Assembly (NCBI RefSeq): GCF_041751335.1
Contig: NZ_JBGSXS010000138.1
Location: forward strand, 1 to 64,000
DNA from: Aquiflexum sp041751335
Lineage (GTDB): Bacteria; Bacteroidota; Bacteroidia; Cytophagales; Cyclobacteriaceae
Direction of reading: 5' to 3'
Length of the DNA stretch: 64,000 nt
Each line of letters starts with the position of its first letter. The stretch's first letter is position 1. Position numbers and translations under genes: made by a program. Of this stretch, positions 36,355-45,797 are shown piece by piece. The notes under the pieces were generated by a model. It did not search any database, had not been told where the DNA came from, and saw only the letters and a program-made list of their open reading frames with translations.

Positions 36355-36392
36355 ATACCAATGCCTGTAATGATACAGGCATTGGTATTTTT
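36355..36392 (+). terminator. Terminator between PBP1A and uvrC
   Basis: Perfect 15-bp stem (36355-36369 with 36374-36388), 4-nt ATGA loop, then Ts to 36392. Its presence argues against the upstream in-frame ATG at 36361 as the uvrC start. Confidence 0.92.
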
Positions 36393-36412
36393 ACAGAAAA
36401 TAAACTCTTTTT

Positions 36413-36420
36413 TATATTTG
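36413..36420 (+). promoter_or_regulatory. Candidate -7 box (TATATTTG) for uvrC
   Basis: Exact TAnnTTTG match ending 3 bp before the uvrC ATG at 36424 and downstream of the terminator. Predicted transcription start coincides with the first ATG. A TTGG lies at 36382, further away than the usual -33 spacing. Confidence 0.45.
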
Positions 36421-36423
36421 TAC

Positions 36424-38232
36424 ATGATGCAAGCCTCGTCTTATGCTGTTGAAGAGCACCACAATCTCCCTGATTTACCTGGAGTTTATAAATATTACAA
36501 TCTAGAAAATGAACTGATCTACGTAGGAAAGGCCAAGAGCCTCAAAAAAAGAGTCAGCAGTTATTTTTTGAAAAATACAGGAGTCAACTATAAGACCAAA
36601 AGAATGGTCAGGGAAATCCGAAAGATTGAAATAACCATTGTAGACAACGAATTTGATGCGCTGCTGCTAGAAAACAACCTGATCAAAAAAACACAGCCAA
36701 GATACAATATACTGCTGAAGGATGACAAGACTTATCCTTATTTATTGCTGACCAATGAGCCTTTTCCAAGAATCTACCCTACTAGAAAAATGATTCCTGG
36801 GAGAGGCTCTTTTTATGGTCCCTTCGCCAGTGTGAAGGCCATGAACAATGTGCTGGAGCTTATCAGAAGCATATTTACTATACGCACATGCAGGTTGGAC
36901 CTCAGCCCCACGAAAATCCGTGATCAGAAATATAAAGTATGTCTGGAATACCATCTTGGCAACTGTCTAGGGCCTTGTGAAGGTCTCCAATCAGAACCTG
37001 ATTATCTCAATGAAATTGAGCAGGCCAAAAACATATTGAAAGGAAATATGGGTGTTGCCAAGACTTATTTCAAAAAAAACATGCAAGATGCTGCCGAAAA
37101 TCTGGCATTCGAACGTGCACAGTACTTCAAAAACAAATTGGAATTATTGGAAAAATACCATGCCAAATCGCTCATTACCAATCCATCTATCAGTAACTTG
37201 GATGTTTTTGGTATTGAAACAGATGATAAAACAGCTTATGTAAACTACCTGAAAATTATAAATGGTGCTGTGATCATTACCAAAACTGTAGAGTTACGGA
37301 AAAAATTGGATGAAACAGAAGCAAAGTTATTGCTGACGGCGATTGTAAGACTTAGAGATCAGTTCAATAGTGATGCCCAAGAAATCATTGCCAATATACC
37401 ATTAGATGAGGAATTTGAAGGTTTCAATTTTTCTGTTCCAAAAATCGGTGACAAAAAGAAATTGTTAGAGCTCTCGTTGAAAAATGCCAAATACTACAAA
37501 AAGGAAAAATTACTGGCATCAGGTGATGTAAGTGACAAAAAATTCAGGGTATTGAAACAGCTTCAGTCTGACCTTTCACTCAAGGAGATGCCAGACCATA
37601 TAGAATGCTTTGACAATTCCAATATTCAGGGTACAAATTCAGTTGCAAGTATGGTCTGCTTCTTAAACGGAAAGCCGGCCGTCAAAGAGTATAGACATTA
37701 CCATATCAAAACGGTCATAGGTGCCAATGACTTCGCCAGTATGACAGAAGTAGTTGGAAGAAGGTATCAGCGATTGATTGAAGAAGAAAAACCACTACCA
37801 AAACTAATCGTAATCGATGGAGGAAAAGGGCAACTCTCTTCTTCTGTAGAGGCGCTTAAAGAATTAAACATTTATGGAAAGATTCCTATCATAGGCATTG
37901 CCAAGCGCTTGGAGGAAATATATTTTCCTGAAGATCAGTTCCCCATCCATATAGACAAAAAATCAGAATCCCTGAGATTGATACAAAGGATAAGAGATGA
38001 AGCCCACAGATTTGCTATCACTTTCCACAGGCAGGTCAGGAGCAAAAATGCTATTGGTTCTAAACTGACTGATATTGAAGGAATAGGTGAGAACACTGCA
38101 GGAAAACTGCTGAGCAAATTCAAATCTCTCAAGAAAATACGTGAATCCACGCTTGAGGAAATATCAAGCATCGTGGGAAAAGATAAGGCAGAAAAGGTTT
38201 ACGATGCATTAAAGGAAAAAAAGAGCGGTTGA
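36424..38232 (+). CDS. uvrC: Excinuclease ABC subunit C
   Basis: 602 residues from the ATG at 36424 (another ATG is adjacent at 36427). GIY-YIG nuclease domain: LPGVYKYYNLENELIYVGKAKSLKKR, which makes the 3' incision. A UVR-like helical segment lies around 200-240. The RNase H-like 5'-incision domain contains HIECFDNSNIQGTNSVASMV and VIDGGKGQLSS. A C-terminal HhH pair (LTDIEGIGENTAGKLLSKF) binds DNA. Length is normal for UvrC. The start is set by the upstream terminator and the -7 box. Confidence 0.97.
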   Translation: MMQASSYAVEEHHNLPDLPGVYKYYNLENELIYVGKAKSLKKRVSSYFLKNTGVNYKTKRMVREIRKIEITIVDNEFDALLLENNLIKKTQPRYNILLKDDKTYPYLLLTNEPFPRIYPTRKMIPGRGSFYGPFASVKAMNNVLELIRSIFTIRTCRLDLSPTKIRDQKYKVCLEYHLGNCLGPCEGLQSEPDYLNEIEQAKNILKGNMGVAKTYFKKNMQDAAENLAFERAQYFKNKLELLEKYHAKSLITNPSISNLDVFGIETDDKTAYVNYLKIINGAVIITKTVELRKKLDETEAKLLLTAIVRLRDQFNSDAQEIIANIPLDEEFEGFNFSVPKIGDKKKLLELSLKNAKYYKKEKLLASGDVSDKKFRVLKQLQSDLSLKEMPDHIECFDNSNIQGTNSVASMVCFLNGKPAVKEYRHYHIKTVIGANDFASMTEVVGRRYQRLIEEEKPLPKLIVIDGGKGQLSSSVEALKELNIYGKIPIIGIAKRLEEIYFPEDQFPIHIDKKSESLRLIQRIRDEAHRFAITFHRQVRSKNAIGSKLTDIEGIGENTAGKLLSKFKSLKKIRESTLEEISSIVGKDKAEKVYDALKEKKSG

Positions 38233-38250
38233 AACCGCTCTTTAATTTTT
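38219..38250. terminator. Bidirectional terminator between uvrC and gldN
   Basis: 10-bp stem AAAGAGCGGT / ACCGCTCTTT with the uvrC TGA stop in the loop region; T tract on the right and A tract on the left. Serves both convergent genes. Confidence 0.88.
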
Positions 38251-39062
38251 TACCATTCCCAAAGTCCGTTTTCGAAATCGAGAAGTTTATATTCAAATTC
38301 AAGAGAATTTAAAAATGCTTGCAATTCAGGATTGGGATGGTCAGATTTAACCAAATCCGCAATATAAGCATTGTCGGGATTTGTATATCTTCTGACAATT
38401 GATCTAAATAACCTTTGATCGAATACCTGATCATAAGTAAGTACTTTTGCAGTATTTTGGAAAATCAACCATTTGGCTTCAGGATGATCCATGAAATGAT
38501 TGTAAAAATCCTTAAATCTGATATATCCTATCGTCTTTTGTCCTGCATTTGCATTGGTCTGCGAAGGCATCACCAGCTCAATGTATTTCACATCGAATTT
38601 GATCTGTGAATGGTGCTTGTCAAACACAAAATCTTCCATGAAATCCAAGTAATACAATTGCTTTACAAAGATACTATCCCCATTAGCTGCGATCCAGAAA
38701 TTCTCCTGAAACTCCGCAATGGACAAAGGTCTTGTAAATTTATCGTCTCCGAATACTTCCAAAGCATTGTCCTCAACTATGGCTTTATAGATATGGTTGA
38801 CTATACCATCATTTTTGGTATCACCTGATCCGTAAAGCGGTTGATTGTACTTTTCTCTAAGGTCGATCCTTCTCCAGACAGCCAATTGATACATCTTATC
38901 GTCTTCCCTGATAGGATGTGCCGAAAAAATGGTGTCTTTTTTAAACTGTCTGTCTCCGTAAGAAGATGGATTGACACTGGTGGCGCCTTGTCCTCTTGCA
39001 TCTAAGCCTAGGATTATCACACAAAGCGATAATAGACCAATGAATTTAGTATGAAGTTTCAT
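38250..39062 (-). CDS. gldN: Gliding motility / T9SS protein GldN (PorN)
   Basis: 270 residues from MKLHTKFIGLL (ATG at 39062); in-frame ATGs at 39068 and 39083 are possible. Signal peptide about 1-22. GldN forms with GldK the large periplasmic ring under the outer membrane. Family features: YGDRQFKKDTIFSAHPIREDDKMY, AVWRRIDLREKYNQPLYG, and the conserved FLVDG-like segment seen here as EFQENFWIAANGDSIF. Last gene of gldKLMN, 41 bp after gldM, ending at the shared terminator. Confidence 0.93.
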   Translation of the reverse strand: MKLHTKFIGLLSLCVIILGLDARGQGATSVNPSSYGDRQFKKDTIFSAHPIREDDKMYQLAVWRRIDLREKYNQPLYGSGDTKNDGIVNHIYKAIVEDNALEVFGDDKFTRPLSIAEFQENFWIAANGDSIFVKQLYYLDFMEDFVFDKHHSQIKFDVKYIELVMPSQTNANAGQKTIGYIRFKDFYNHFMDHPEAKWLIFQNTAKVLTYDQVFDQRLFRSIVRRYTNPDNAYIADLVKSDHPNPELQAFLNSLEFEYKLLDFENGLWEW

Positions 39063-39103
39063 ATTCATTTTATTTAGGGGCAATACCCGAAGGCATTGTC
39101 CAA

Positions 39104-40711
39104 TTATTTAATTACTATCCTGTAGATTTCAGGACTCGCCAAGTTAGTCTTAATCTTATTTTGACGGAAATTGGTTCTTGTTACTTCCGTCACCCTCACA
39201 ATCAGGTTATCTCCAGTTCTAGCTGCAGCCAATAGATTTCTGATAGCTACATTTTTCCCTGAAATATTTACCCTTTCACGTGGCACATCATTTCTTAAGA
39301 GAATCACCTCTCCGCCTGTAATTTCGAAATTTGCATCCCTAGCCATCGTCCTACCGAAAGTTGGTTCAGGAATAGCTTCTACAATCAAAGTTGAAGGTCC
39401 TGGAGCTGGATATGGAACACTTAAGTCAATTGCGCCTCTTCCATCAAACAAACGGATTGTAGGAGCAGGAACTGGCTTAATATCATACGAAACATCTCCG
39501 ATTTTATTGCCTCCACTGCTAACGCCGATGTTTACTTTCCCAGAACTTCCCGGAATCACAGTCAGCTGCCCGGGTCTACTACCTTGAATAGAGGTACCGT
39601 TAGATACCGTGAAACTTGGAGCATATGAATTACCCAATGCGGGCACATCAATCAAAAGATCATTGGCGCAATCAGCATACAGTTGGTTGACTACTTCTGA
39701 AGTAACCTTGATTATCGGCTGGGCAACGTAGTATTCATACTCAACAGGAAGCACTTTAGTTTCTCCTCCAACATTGGTGGTAATTTCACCTTTAAGGATT
39801 CTTTTGGCCAAACCTCTATCGTCATATTGACTAGCAGGTTGTGCTGTGAATTCTATTTTACCAAAACCGTTTTCGACAGGAACTGCTCTTCCATCAATCG
39901 TCATCTCCGGAGCATCCGAAGAAGATGATGAGGCAATAAACATGTCTCCTTGGAATTTAGTGCCTGCTGCTACTACATTGGATAGGGCTGCAACTCGTGC
40001 TTCAACAATATCAGCTTTAAAATAAAATGAACCAATTGAAGTAGTTATGGCAGACAATGCCTCACTTTCAATGTTCAAAACTTCATTTTGATATTGTGAA
40101 ATCAATGCCATTACTGCACCAACAGGAGATTTCACGAAATTAAGATTCACAAAGTTTTTATTCCTTGCTTCTGAATCATTCTGGAAAATCTCAATATCCT
40201 TAGCATCCTTAGCGATATCCCCAAAAGACATATCAATTCCAAGGTCATTCAATATTTTCGAAATTTCAACAGGGTAAGTATTGAGCCTTTCCTGCATTTC
40301 AAACCCTTTCCTGTTGTTGTTGAAGATATTACCAGGAACATCGGTATTCTTTAAAGATGAACTCCTGAACTGACCTTTTTCGTCTCTGGCATTGGAAGTT
40401 TCAATCAATTCCTGTTTTAAACTTTCCAGGTAATTGAAGATATCAGCAGTTTTACTTCTGACTTCTTGCGAAGCAGCAACCTTAGGAACATCACGGGGAT
40501 TATTTCCTTGTTGTTCAACGGTATTCTCTATAGTAGATACCATGAACATATTCTTATTGACGTAGTTTTTTGAGGTTCTCTCCAAACCGTCATTCAATAG
40601 CACAAACTTTTGAAGGATCTGATTACTTACCTGCAAAGCCAGCAAAGCTGTCAATACAAGGTACATCATTCCTATCATCCGTTGCCTTGGTGTTTCTTTT
40701 CCTCCAGCCAT
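39104..40711 (-). CDS. gldM: Gliding motility / T9SS protein GldM (PorM)
   Basis: 535 residues. Short cytosolic N-terminus with arginines (TPRQRMIG), one membrane span (about 13-33, MMYLVLTALLALQV), then a long periplasmic region made of a helical bundle domain and several beta domains, ending in a YRIVIK strand. GldM dimers form the shaft that carries motion from the GldL motor across the periplasm to the GldKN ring. Motifs such as ARDEKGQFR and GNIFNNNRKGFEMQ match the family. 39 bp after gldL. Confidence 0.95.
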   Translation of the reverse strand: MAGGKETPRQRMIGMMYLVLTALLALQVSNQILQKFVLLNDGLERTSKNYVNKNMFMVSTIENTVEQQGNNPRDVPKVAASQEVRSKTADIFNYLESLKQELIETSNARDEKGQFRSSSLKNTDVPGNIFNNNRKGFEMQERLNTYPVEISKILNDLGIDMSFGDIAKDAKDIEIFQNDSEARNKNFVNLNFVKSPVGAVMALISQYQNEVLNIESEALSAITTSIGSFYFKADIVEARVAALSNVVAAGTKFQGDMFIASSSSSDAPEMTIDGRAVPVENGFGKIEFTAQPASQYDDRGLAKRILKGEITTNVGGETKVLPVEYEYYVAQPIIKVTSEVVNQLYADCANDLLIDVPALGNSYAPSFTVSNGTSIQGSRPGQLTVIPGSSGKVNIGVSSGGNKIGDVSYDIKPVPAPTIRLFDGRGAIDLSVPYPAPGPSTLIVEAIPEPTFGRTMARDANFEITGGEVILLRNDVPRERVNISGKNVAIRNLLAAARTGDNLIVRVTEVTRTNFRQNKIKTNLASPEIYRIVIK

Positions 40712-40750
40712 ATTATTTCACAAAAAGATTAAACATTGTTTTAACTAGGC

Positions 40751-41551
40751 TTAACCTTTCATGGCTGTTAGCATTCCACCATATATTTTATTGAGTGAGC
40801 TCACGTTTTGGTTGAGTTTGGCCAATTCGTTTTTGAACTGATCAGTTTCTTTACCTGCTTCATTGAGGCCTTCCATAGCCGTGGAAATATTGGCATAGAA
40901 CTTATTCAATGTTTTCAAGTGGGTCTGTGCATCCAATAATTCCATTTCGTAGACATTATTGAGTGCTGAGAGGTTTTTAGTCACCGTTACCACTTGACTG
41001 TGGTATTCCTTAGCATCAGTAGAGGCATTTGAAAGCTCAGTAAGTGCCATTGCTGTTTTACCGTAAGATTGGTTAATATCCACCAAAGTCTTGGAAGCAG
41101 TTTTTACATTTGTCGCATATTCATTGGTAGCTACTGCTGCATCTGCAAGCGAGCCCATTCTTTCAGCAGAGGTTGCGAGATTCTGCATTCCTTTGCCCAA
41201 GCTATCCAACAAATCAGGACCAATTTTAGCATTGGAAAGCATATCATCAAATTTCTGGGTGATGTTTTCTTTTGGCTCTTTTTTGGATGATTTAGCCGCT
41301 TCAAGTTCTTCACCTGCCAATTCAGGATAGACCTTTGACCAGTCTATTTCTTCGTGTTTTGGTTCAAATGCAGATAAGAAAAATATCAGTGCTTCTGTCG
41401 TAAGACCGACACCGATCATTAAACTAGCTCCTTGCCAGTCTAGAATTTTAAACATTGCACCAAGGATTACAATTGATGCACCGATACCGTATATCATGGG
41501 CATGATATCACCGTAGAATTTGTGTTTAAAGGAATTTTTGTTCTTTGCCAT
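40751..41551 (-). CDS. gldL: Gliding motility / T9SS motor protein GldL (PorL)
   Basis: 266 residues. Two membrane spans (about 16-36 and 42-62) in the order typical of GldL. They contain a membrane-embedded Lys35 in MFKILDWQGA and Glu53 in TTEALIFFLSAF, corresponding to the charged pair known to be needed for proton-driven rotation in the family. The cytosolic C-terminal part (about 80-266) is helical/coiled coil. Partner is GldM, encoded next. Confidence 0.95.
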   Translation of the reverse strand: MAKNKNSFKHKFYGDIMPMIYGIGASIVILGAMFKILDWQGASLMIGVGLTTEALIFFLSAFEPKHEEIDWSKVYPELAGEELEAAKSSKKEPKENITQKFDDMLSNAKIGPDLLDSLGKGMQNLATSAERMGSLADAAVATNEYATNVKTASKTLVDINQSYGKTAMALTELSNASTDAKEYHSQVVTVTKNLSALNNVYEMELLDAQTHLKTLNKFYANISTAMEGLNEAGKETDQFKNELAKLNQNVSSLNKIYGGMLTAMKG

Positions 41552-41601
41552 AATAAATAAAAGTAAAGAGTTTAGAGTGATTAAGTTTAGAGTTGTTTTT
41601 T

Positions 41602-42696
41602 TTACCTTTTCCTTCTTCTATTGTTGTTCACATTCATAGAGCCGGATCTTCCTAAATAGGTCATTGTTGTTCTGAATCCAATATGTGCAGTTTTTACATC
41701 CTGGAATTCATAAGTTCTTGTACTTGTTTCCAAGTAGTGAGCGATGTCTTTCCAAGATCCACCTCTTACTACTTTTCTTTTTTCATTCGGGTTATCATAC
41801 TTAGGATCCAAATCCCAAGTCAATGCACCTCCAACTGGACTGTAAGCGTCCAATACCCATTCGGCTACGTTGCCTGACATGTTGTACAATCCAAATCCAT
41901 TCGGAGCAAATACATCAACCGGCGCAGTGTAAGCGAATCCGTCATCAATGTAATTTCCTCTACCTGGTTTGAAATTGGCCATGAGGCATCCTCTTTTGTT
42001 TTTCAGATAAGGACCGCCCCAAGGATACTTGGCCACTTCCTTACCGCCTTTTGCAGCGTACTCCCATTCTGCCTCTGTTGGTAACCTGAATTGAGGATAA
42101 TCGAAATCAGATTTGTCATTGGCATTTAGATGATAAGTTCTCCACTGGCAATACATGTGTGCCTGCTCCCAGCTTACACCAACTACGGGATAGTTGTCAA
42201 AAGCTGGATGGTCAAAATAGAACTCCATCAAAGGATCTCCATAATGGAAAGTAAAACTGGTGTTCCAAACGGTAGAGTCAGGAAGTACCTCATCCAGATT
42301 GAACTGGGGAGGATCTTTCAATGTAGTCGGAGTACTGTAGGTATATTCACCTAACCTTACGGCTTCTACAAATTGCCTGTACTTGTTGTTGGACACCTCG
42401 TACTTATCCATGTAAAATTCCGAGATGGTAATCTGTTTGTTTAAAGAAGACTGCGTGAATGCAATATCCTCATCAGCCTGACCCATCCAAAAAGTCCCTG
42501 CCTTTACGGGCACCATGTCCTTAGGCAAAACTTGCTGCCAAATGACTCTCTTCGGAACACCAGTTACTTCTCCCCGTCTGTTGTCTTTTTCACTGGCTGA
42601 ACCCTTCTTGCCTAAAAGTCCACAACTTGGCAGAACTGCTACTACCAAAAGGGCTAAAATCAAGGTGAAAATGCGTGAATTCATTTTTCTAGACAT
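41602..42696 (-). CDS. gldK: Gliding motility / T9SS lipoprotein GldK (PorK)
   Basis: 364 residues. Lipoprotein signal with lipobox (LLVVAVLPSCG), placing it on the inner face of the outer membrane. The rest is an FGE-sulfatase-type fold: PVKAGTFWMGQADED, VSWEQAHMYCQWRT, FRLPTEAEWEYAAKGG, NMSGNVAEWVLDAYSP, VVRGGSWKD, IGFRTTMTYLG. GldK uses this fold structurally and forms the ring with GldN. First gene of gldKLMN, 119 bp after the PorP-like gene; a TAAATTTG box on the minus strand (42783-42790) may give it a promoter of its own. Confidence 0.95.
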   Translation of the reverse strand: MSRKMNSRIFTLILALLVVAVLPSCGLLGKKGSASEKDNRRGEVTGVPKRVIWQQVLPKDMVPVKAGTFWMGQADEDIAFTQSSLNKQITISEFYMDKYEVSNNKYRQFVEAVRLGEYTYSTPTTLKDPPQFNLDEVLPDSTVWNTSFTFHYGDPLMEFYFDHPAFDNYPVVGVSWEQAHMYCQWRTYHLNANDKSDFDYPQFRLPTEAEWEYAAKGGKEVAKYPWGGPYLKNKRGCLMANFKPGRGNYIDDGFAYTAPVDVFAPNGFGLYNMSGNVAEWVLDAYSPVGGALTWDLDPKYDNPNEKRKVVRGGSWKDIAHYLETSTRTYEFQDVKTAHIGFRTTMTYLGRSGSMNVNNNRRRKR

Positions 42697-42782
42697 AAAT
42701 TACATATAATGAGTTGTTAAATAACTTGTCCATTTTTCAATAGGAACAAGAGCGAAAAGTAAAGTAAATTCTTAGAAATACA

Positions 42783-42790
42783 CAAATTTA
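42783..42790 (-). promoter_or_regulatory. Candidate internal -7 box upstream of gldK
   Basis: TAAATTTG read on the minus strand, in the 119-bp gap between the PorP-like gene and gldK. A TTGG lies 8 bp upstream, too close to be a proper -33, so support is weak. Confidence 0.3.
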
Positions 42791-42815
42791 ATTTACCAAT
42801 TTCTATATTTTTTTT

Positions 42816-43787
42816 TTAAAACCTGAATCTTGGAGTCCTTTGAATTGTCCTTTGGAACTCTTTTGTTACGTCCGGCAATACATAAGATAACATGAACTCA
42901 TGACTGGTTGGAGATTTGGCTTCTATACCACTTACTACCAAGTCAAATGCATATCCTATTCTAAGTGAATTGTCTTTAAGAAGGCTATATCCTGTAATCA
43001 AGGAAACCGATTCTTCTCCTCTAAACGCCAAACCCGCACTTACTTTTTGATTGTATGTCGCTATAACGCTGACATCGTAGGAAAAATTATTAAAAGAGAC
43101 AGTTTTCAATAAAATACTTGGCTCAAAATCCCAAAGCGCAAATGTTCTTATCCTATAACCTAACATCAGGTAAGAATGATTCTTTAATTGGTTTTCCAAT
43201 GCACCCTCCCCAAAATCAAAGCCCGGTTCATTGATATGGCGGCTGCTCAAGGCCATATAATACTTTCCTCTATCATAAATAACTCCTGCACCATAATTGA
43301 TGTTCATCTGAGTCTCGGAACCTGATTGAGGAAGTCTTGGGTCTTCATTTACAGTTCTTAGGTCTTCATAATTTAATGTACTTGAATAAATACCACCCAT
43401 GGCACCGAAGCTTAATGTTCCCATCCTTAACCTTTTGTGATATGCCAAAGAAAGATTCACTTCCTGATTGGTGGTAGGTCCTATGTTATCATTAACAAAA
43501 TTAAGGCCAACTCCCAATTTTAACTTTTCTATTGCAGCCTGAGCGGAAACTAATTGGGTTATCGGGGGATTACCATTGTTGCCCGAGTAATTCAACCATT
43601 GTGATCTGTGAAGAGCAGAAAACCTATAGCCCCCATCTTTTCCGGCAAAGGCTGGATTAAAATATGTGCTATTATACATATACTGTGTGAATTGGGCATC
43701 TTGCTGCCCGTCTGCCTCCAAAAACAAAAAACAACTTGATATGAATACCAAGAGATACTTCAGGAAATTGAACTCAAGCTTAACCAT
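42816..43787 (-). CDS. PorP/SprF-family T9SS outer-membrane protein
   Basis: 323 residues. Signal peptide about 1-27 (KYLLVFISSCFLFLEADGQ). The mature start QDAQFTQYMYNSTYFNPAFAGKDG and HRSQWLNYSG are the hallmark of the PorP/SprF family, predicted outer-membrane beta barrels. PorP members anchor or secrete specific T9SS substrates and, next to gldK-N, are part of the core set. Gene order PorP-GldK-L-M-N matches that of porPKLMN in Porphyromonas. 119 bp upstream of gldK. Confidence 0.93.
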   Translation of the reverse strand: MVKLEFNFLKYLLVFISSCFLFLEADGQQDAQFTQYMYNSTYFNPAFAGKDGGYRFSALHRSQWLNYSGNNGNPPITQLVSAQAAIEKLKLGVGLNFVNDNIGPTTNQEVNLSLAYHKRLRMGTLSFGAMGGIYSSTLNYEDLRTVNEDPRLPQSGSETQMNINYGAGVIYDRGKYYMALSSRHINEPGFDFGEGALENQLKNHSYLMLGYRIRTFALWDFEPSILLKTVSFNNFSYDVSVIATYNQKVSAGLAFRGEESVSLITGYSLLKDNSLRIGYAFDLVVSGIEAKSPTSHEFMLSYVLPDVTKEFQRTIQRTPRFRF

Positions 43788-43861
43788 GCATAAATAAAAT
43801 AATCTTTTAAAACCCTATTCTACACAATTAAACTGATTTTCACCATAAAAGATTGTAAGAA

Positions 43862-44635
43862 TTACAAATTATTTGCCTTTTTTATATAAAGCTCCAAAGC
43901 CCCGGTCATACTAGGTGCATTTGGCATGGGTGCTTCGATATCTAAAATTAGACCTTGATCCCTTACTTCCTGTGCCGTGGTCGGACCAAAAGCAGCTATT
44001 CTGGTATTATTCTGTTGAAAGTCAGGGAAGTTGTGTTTGAGTGATTTAATACCCGATGGGCTAAAAAAAGCAAGAATATCATATTTAATATCTCTCAAAT
44101 CATTCAAATCTGCTGCAACTGTATGATATATTATGGCCTCAGTGAATGCAATATTCATTTTGGTCATATAATCCGGTATCTCCGCTTTTCTAATATCAGA
44201 GCAAGGAAAAAGATATTTTTCGGATTTATGTTTTTTGAAATAATCAAACAAATCTGTGGCTGTCTTCTGACCTACAAAAAGCTTTCTCTTCCTGATGACA
44301 ATATATTTTTGTAGGTAATGGGCTGTTTGATCGGAAATACAAAAATACTTCATGTCCGCCGGCATCTCTATTTTCAGTTCTTTACAAATGGTAAAAAAGT
44401 GATCAATTGCATTCCTACTGGTAAAAATGACCGCAGTATGTTTTAAGATATCTATTTTCTGCCTCCTGAAATCTTTTACTTTAACAGGTTCCACCTGGAT
44501 GAAAGGCCTAAAATCTATTTTCAAATTATATTTTCCGGCCAACTGAAAATAGGGTGATTTTTCATCTGTCGGCTTTGGCTGTGAAACTAAAATACTCCTT
44601 ACCGGATTGAATCTGTCTTTTGTAGATTTAGTCAT
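43862..44635 (-). CDS. Uroporphyrinogen-III synthase-like (HemD family)
   Basis: 257 residues. HemD-type two-domain pattern: an N-terminal VRSILVSQPKPT strand, HTAVIFTSRNAIDHFF, DQTAHYLQKY, LFPCSDIRKAEIPDYM, IIYHTVAADLND, DILAFFSPSGIKSLKHNF, AAFGPTTAQEVRDQG. The family cyclises hydroxymethylbilane in haem synthesis. HemD is weakly conserved, and here the gene sits inside a T9SS/envelope operon rather than with other hem genes, so a non-haem role cannot be excluded. 40 bp after DUF4271. Confidence 0.78.
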   Translation of the reverse strand: MTKSTKDRFNPVRSILVSQPKPTDEKSPYFQLAGKYNLKIDFRPFIQVEPVKVKDFRRQKIDILKHTAVIFTSRNAIDHFFTICKELKIEMPADMKYFCISDQTAHYLQKYIVIRKRKLFVGQKTATDLFDYFKKHKSEKYLFPCSDIRKAEIPDYMTKMNIAFTEAIIYHTVAADLNDLRDIKYDILAFFSPSGIKSLKHNFPDFQQNNTRIAAFGPTTAQEVRDQGLILDIEAPMPNAPSMTGALELYIKKANNL

Positions 44636-44675
44636 CGTTTTACGCTTCTCCTTTTGATTACTGTTCTCTATTCAT

Positions 44676-45794
44676 TCACCCAATGATAACTTTGCTAAGT
44701 ATCAGAAAGGGGACAATTTCCGCGGTGCAAATGTAAACAAATAAATGGTAATTTTTAAAGTTGAGCCTATTCGACATAATTATAAATAGCATTACTACTC
44801 CAATTAAATAAATCCAAAAGAATCCATACAAAAGATATTTGATGATCATTTCAAGTTCAAAAAAGTCATTTAACAGTACAAAACTCACCATAAATGCAAT
44901 GCTGAAGGTAGATATTGAAATGATCCTGAACAGGTAAAAAAAATGGGCATTGACAATTTTCCCAAGCTCAAAGAAAAATGCCAACACCCTCAGAAATGCA
45001 AATTTTAGTACTGCCAACAAGATCAAAAATCCAGATCCGAACAACCAATTAAGAAACAACTGATTAAGATCTCCATTCACAAGAACTATCAGATTTTCCC
45101 TATCCAGAAATTTGATAAACATCATTCCCAATAGAAATGCCAGCATATTGACAATCAAAAGGTAGAATATTACATCCAATGCAAAAAATTTCTGGAGTGA
45201 GTTGGATTCTGAAAAATCCTCTGCTGAAAACACCGCCGCGGGCATGATGATCAGCTTGAGGACAAGCGGATAAATCATTTTATAAATAGCCAAAAGAAAC
45301 AGTATTGTCAAAAGGGCAAAAAAGAAAAAATCATTAAAATCATTTTTCTCCCTTTTCTCGGGCAATTGACTTTTCAGGCTATCCCCACTAATAGGTTTGA
45401 CCAATTTTTCAAAAAACCCCTTTTGAATCGAGACTGCTTCAGGGTCTATACCATTTTTGATGATGCTCAAAACTACTTCTCCCTCGGGTGTACCCTCTAA
45501 GATTTTTTCAAGTTCAGATGAAGGAACAATCAGGGTGGTATCCACTGCTGCATAAAACCAAAGTCTCCCATCCAAAAACATGGTTGATTCTTTGGGAAAA
45601 CTAAATCTAAAACTGCTTTTAGGAAATGATTGAAGGTCAACTTTTATATCAAGAGCTGAATAGGACCGTGCTTTTCTTTGGGGGTAAAGTTCTTGAATTT
45701 TGGAGTTGTAATTTTCCAATATTTGGGAAAATCCATCCACAGAACAGAAAAGAAGACAAAAACCTAAGACCAACTTATAAAAATTTCCCTTCAT
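44676..45794 (-). CDS. DUF4271 membrane protein
   Basis: 372 residues. Signal peptide about 1-25 (LVLGFCLLFCSVDGFSQ), a periplasmic part to about 150, then six or seven membrane spans (FFFALLTILFLLAIYKMI, VIFYLLIVNMLAFLLGMMFI, WLFGSGFLILLAVLKFAFL, ISTFSIAFMVSFVLL, LLYGFFWIYLIGVVMLFI). The layout is that of DUF4271 proteins, of unknown function, often beside hemD-like genes in Bacteroidetes. 3 bp after the BamA-like gene, so coupled to it. Confidence 0.82.
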   Translation of the reverse strand: MKGNFYKLVLGFCLLFCSVDGFSQILENYNSKIQELYPQRKARSYSALDIKVDLQSFPKSSFRFSFPKESTMFLDGRLWFYAAVDTTLIVPSSELEKILEGTPEGEVVLSIIKNGIDPEAVSIQKGFFEKLVKPISGDSLKSQLPEKREKNDFNDFFFFALLTILFLLAIYKMIYPLVLKLIIMPAAVFSAEDFSESNSLQKFFALDVIFYLLIVNMLAFLLGMMFIKFLDRENLIVLVNGDLNQLFLNWLFGSGFLILLAVLKFAFLRVLAFFFELGKIVNAHFFYLFRIISISTFSIAFMVSFVLLNDFFELEMIIKYLLYGFFWIYLIGVVMLFIIMSNRLNFKNYHLFVYICTAEIVPFLILSKVIIG

Positions 45795-45797
45795 CTT

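Noticed and set aside
36361..36423. Longer uvrC reading from the upstream ATG
   Set aside because: That ATG lies inside the perfect 15-bp terminator hairpin, and the -7 box is downstream of it.
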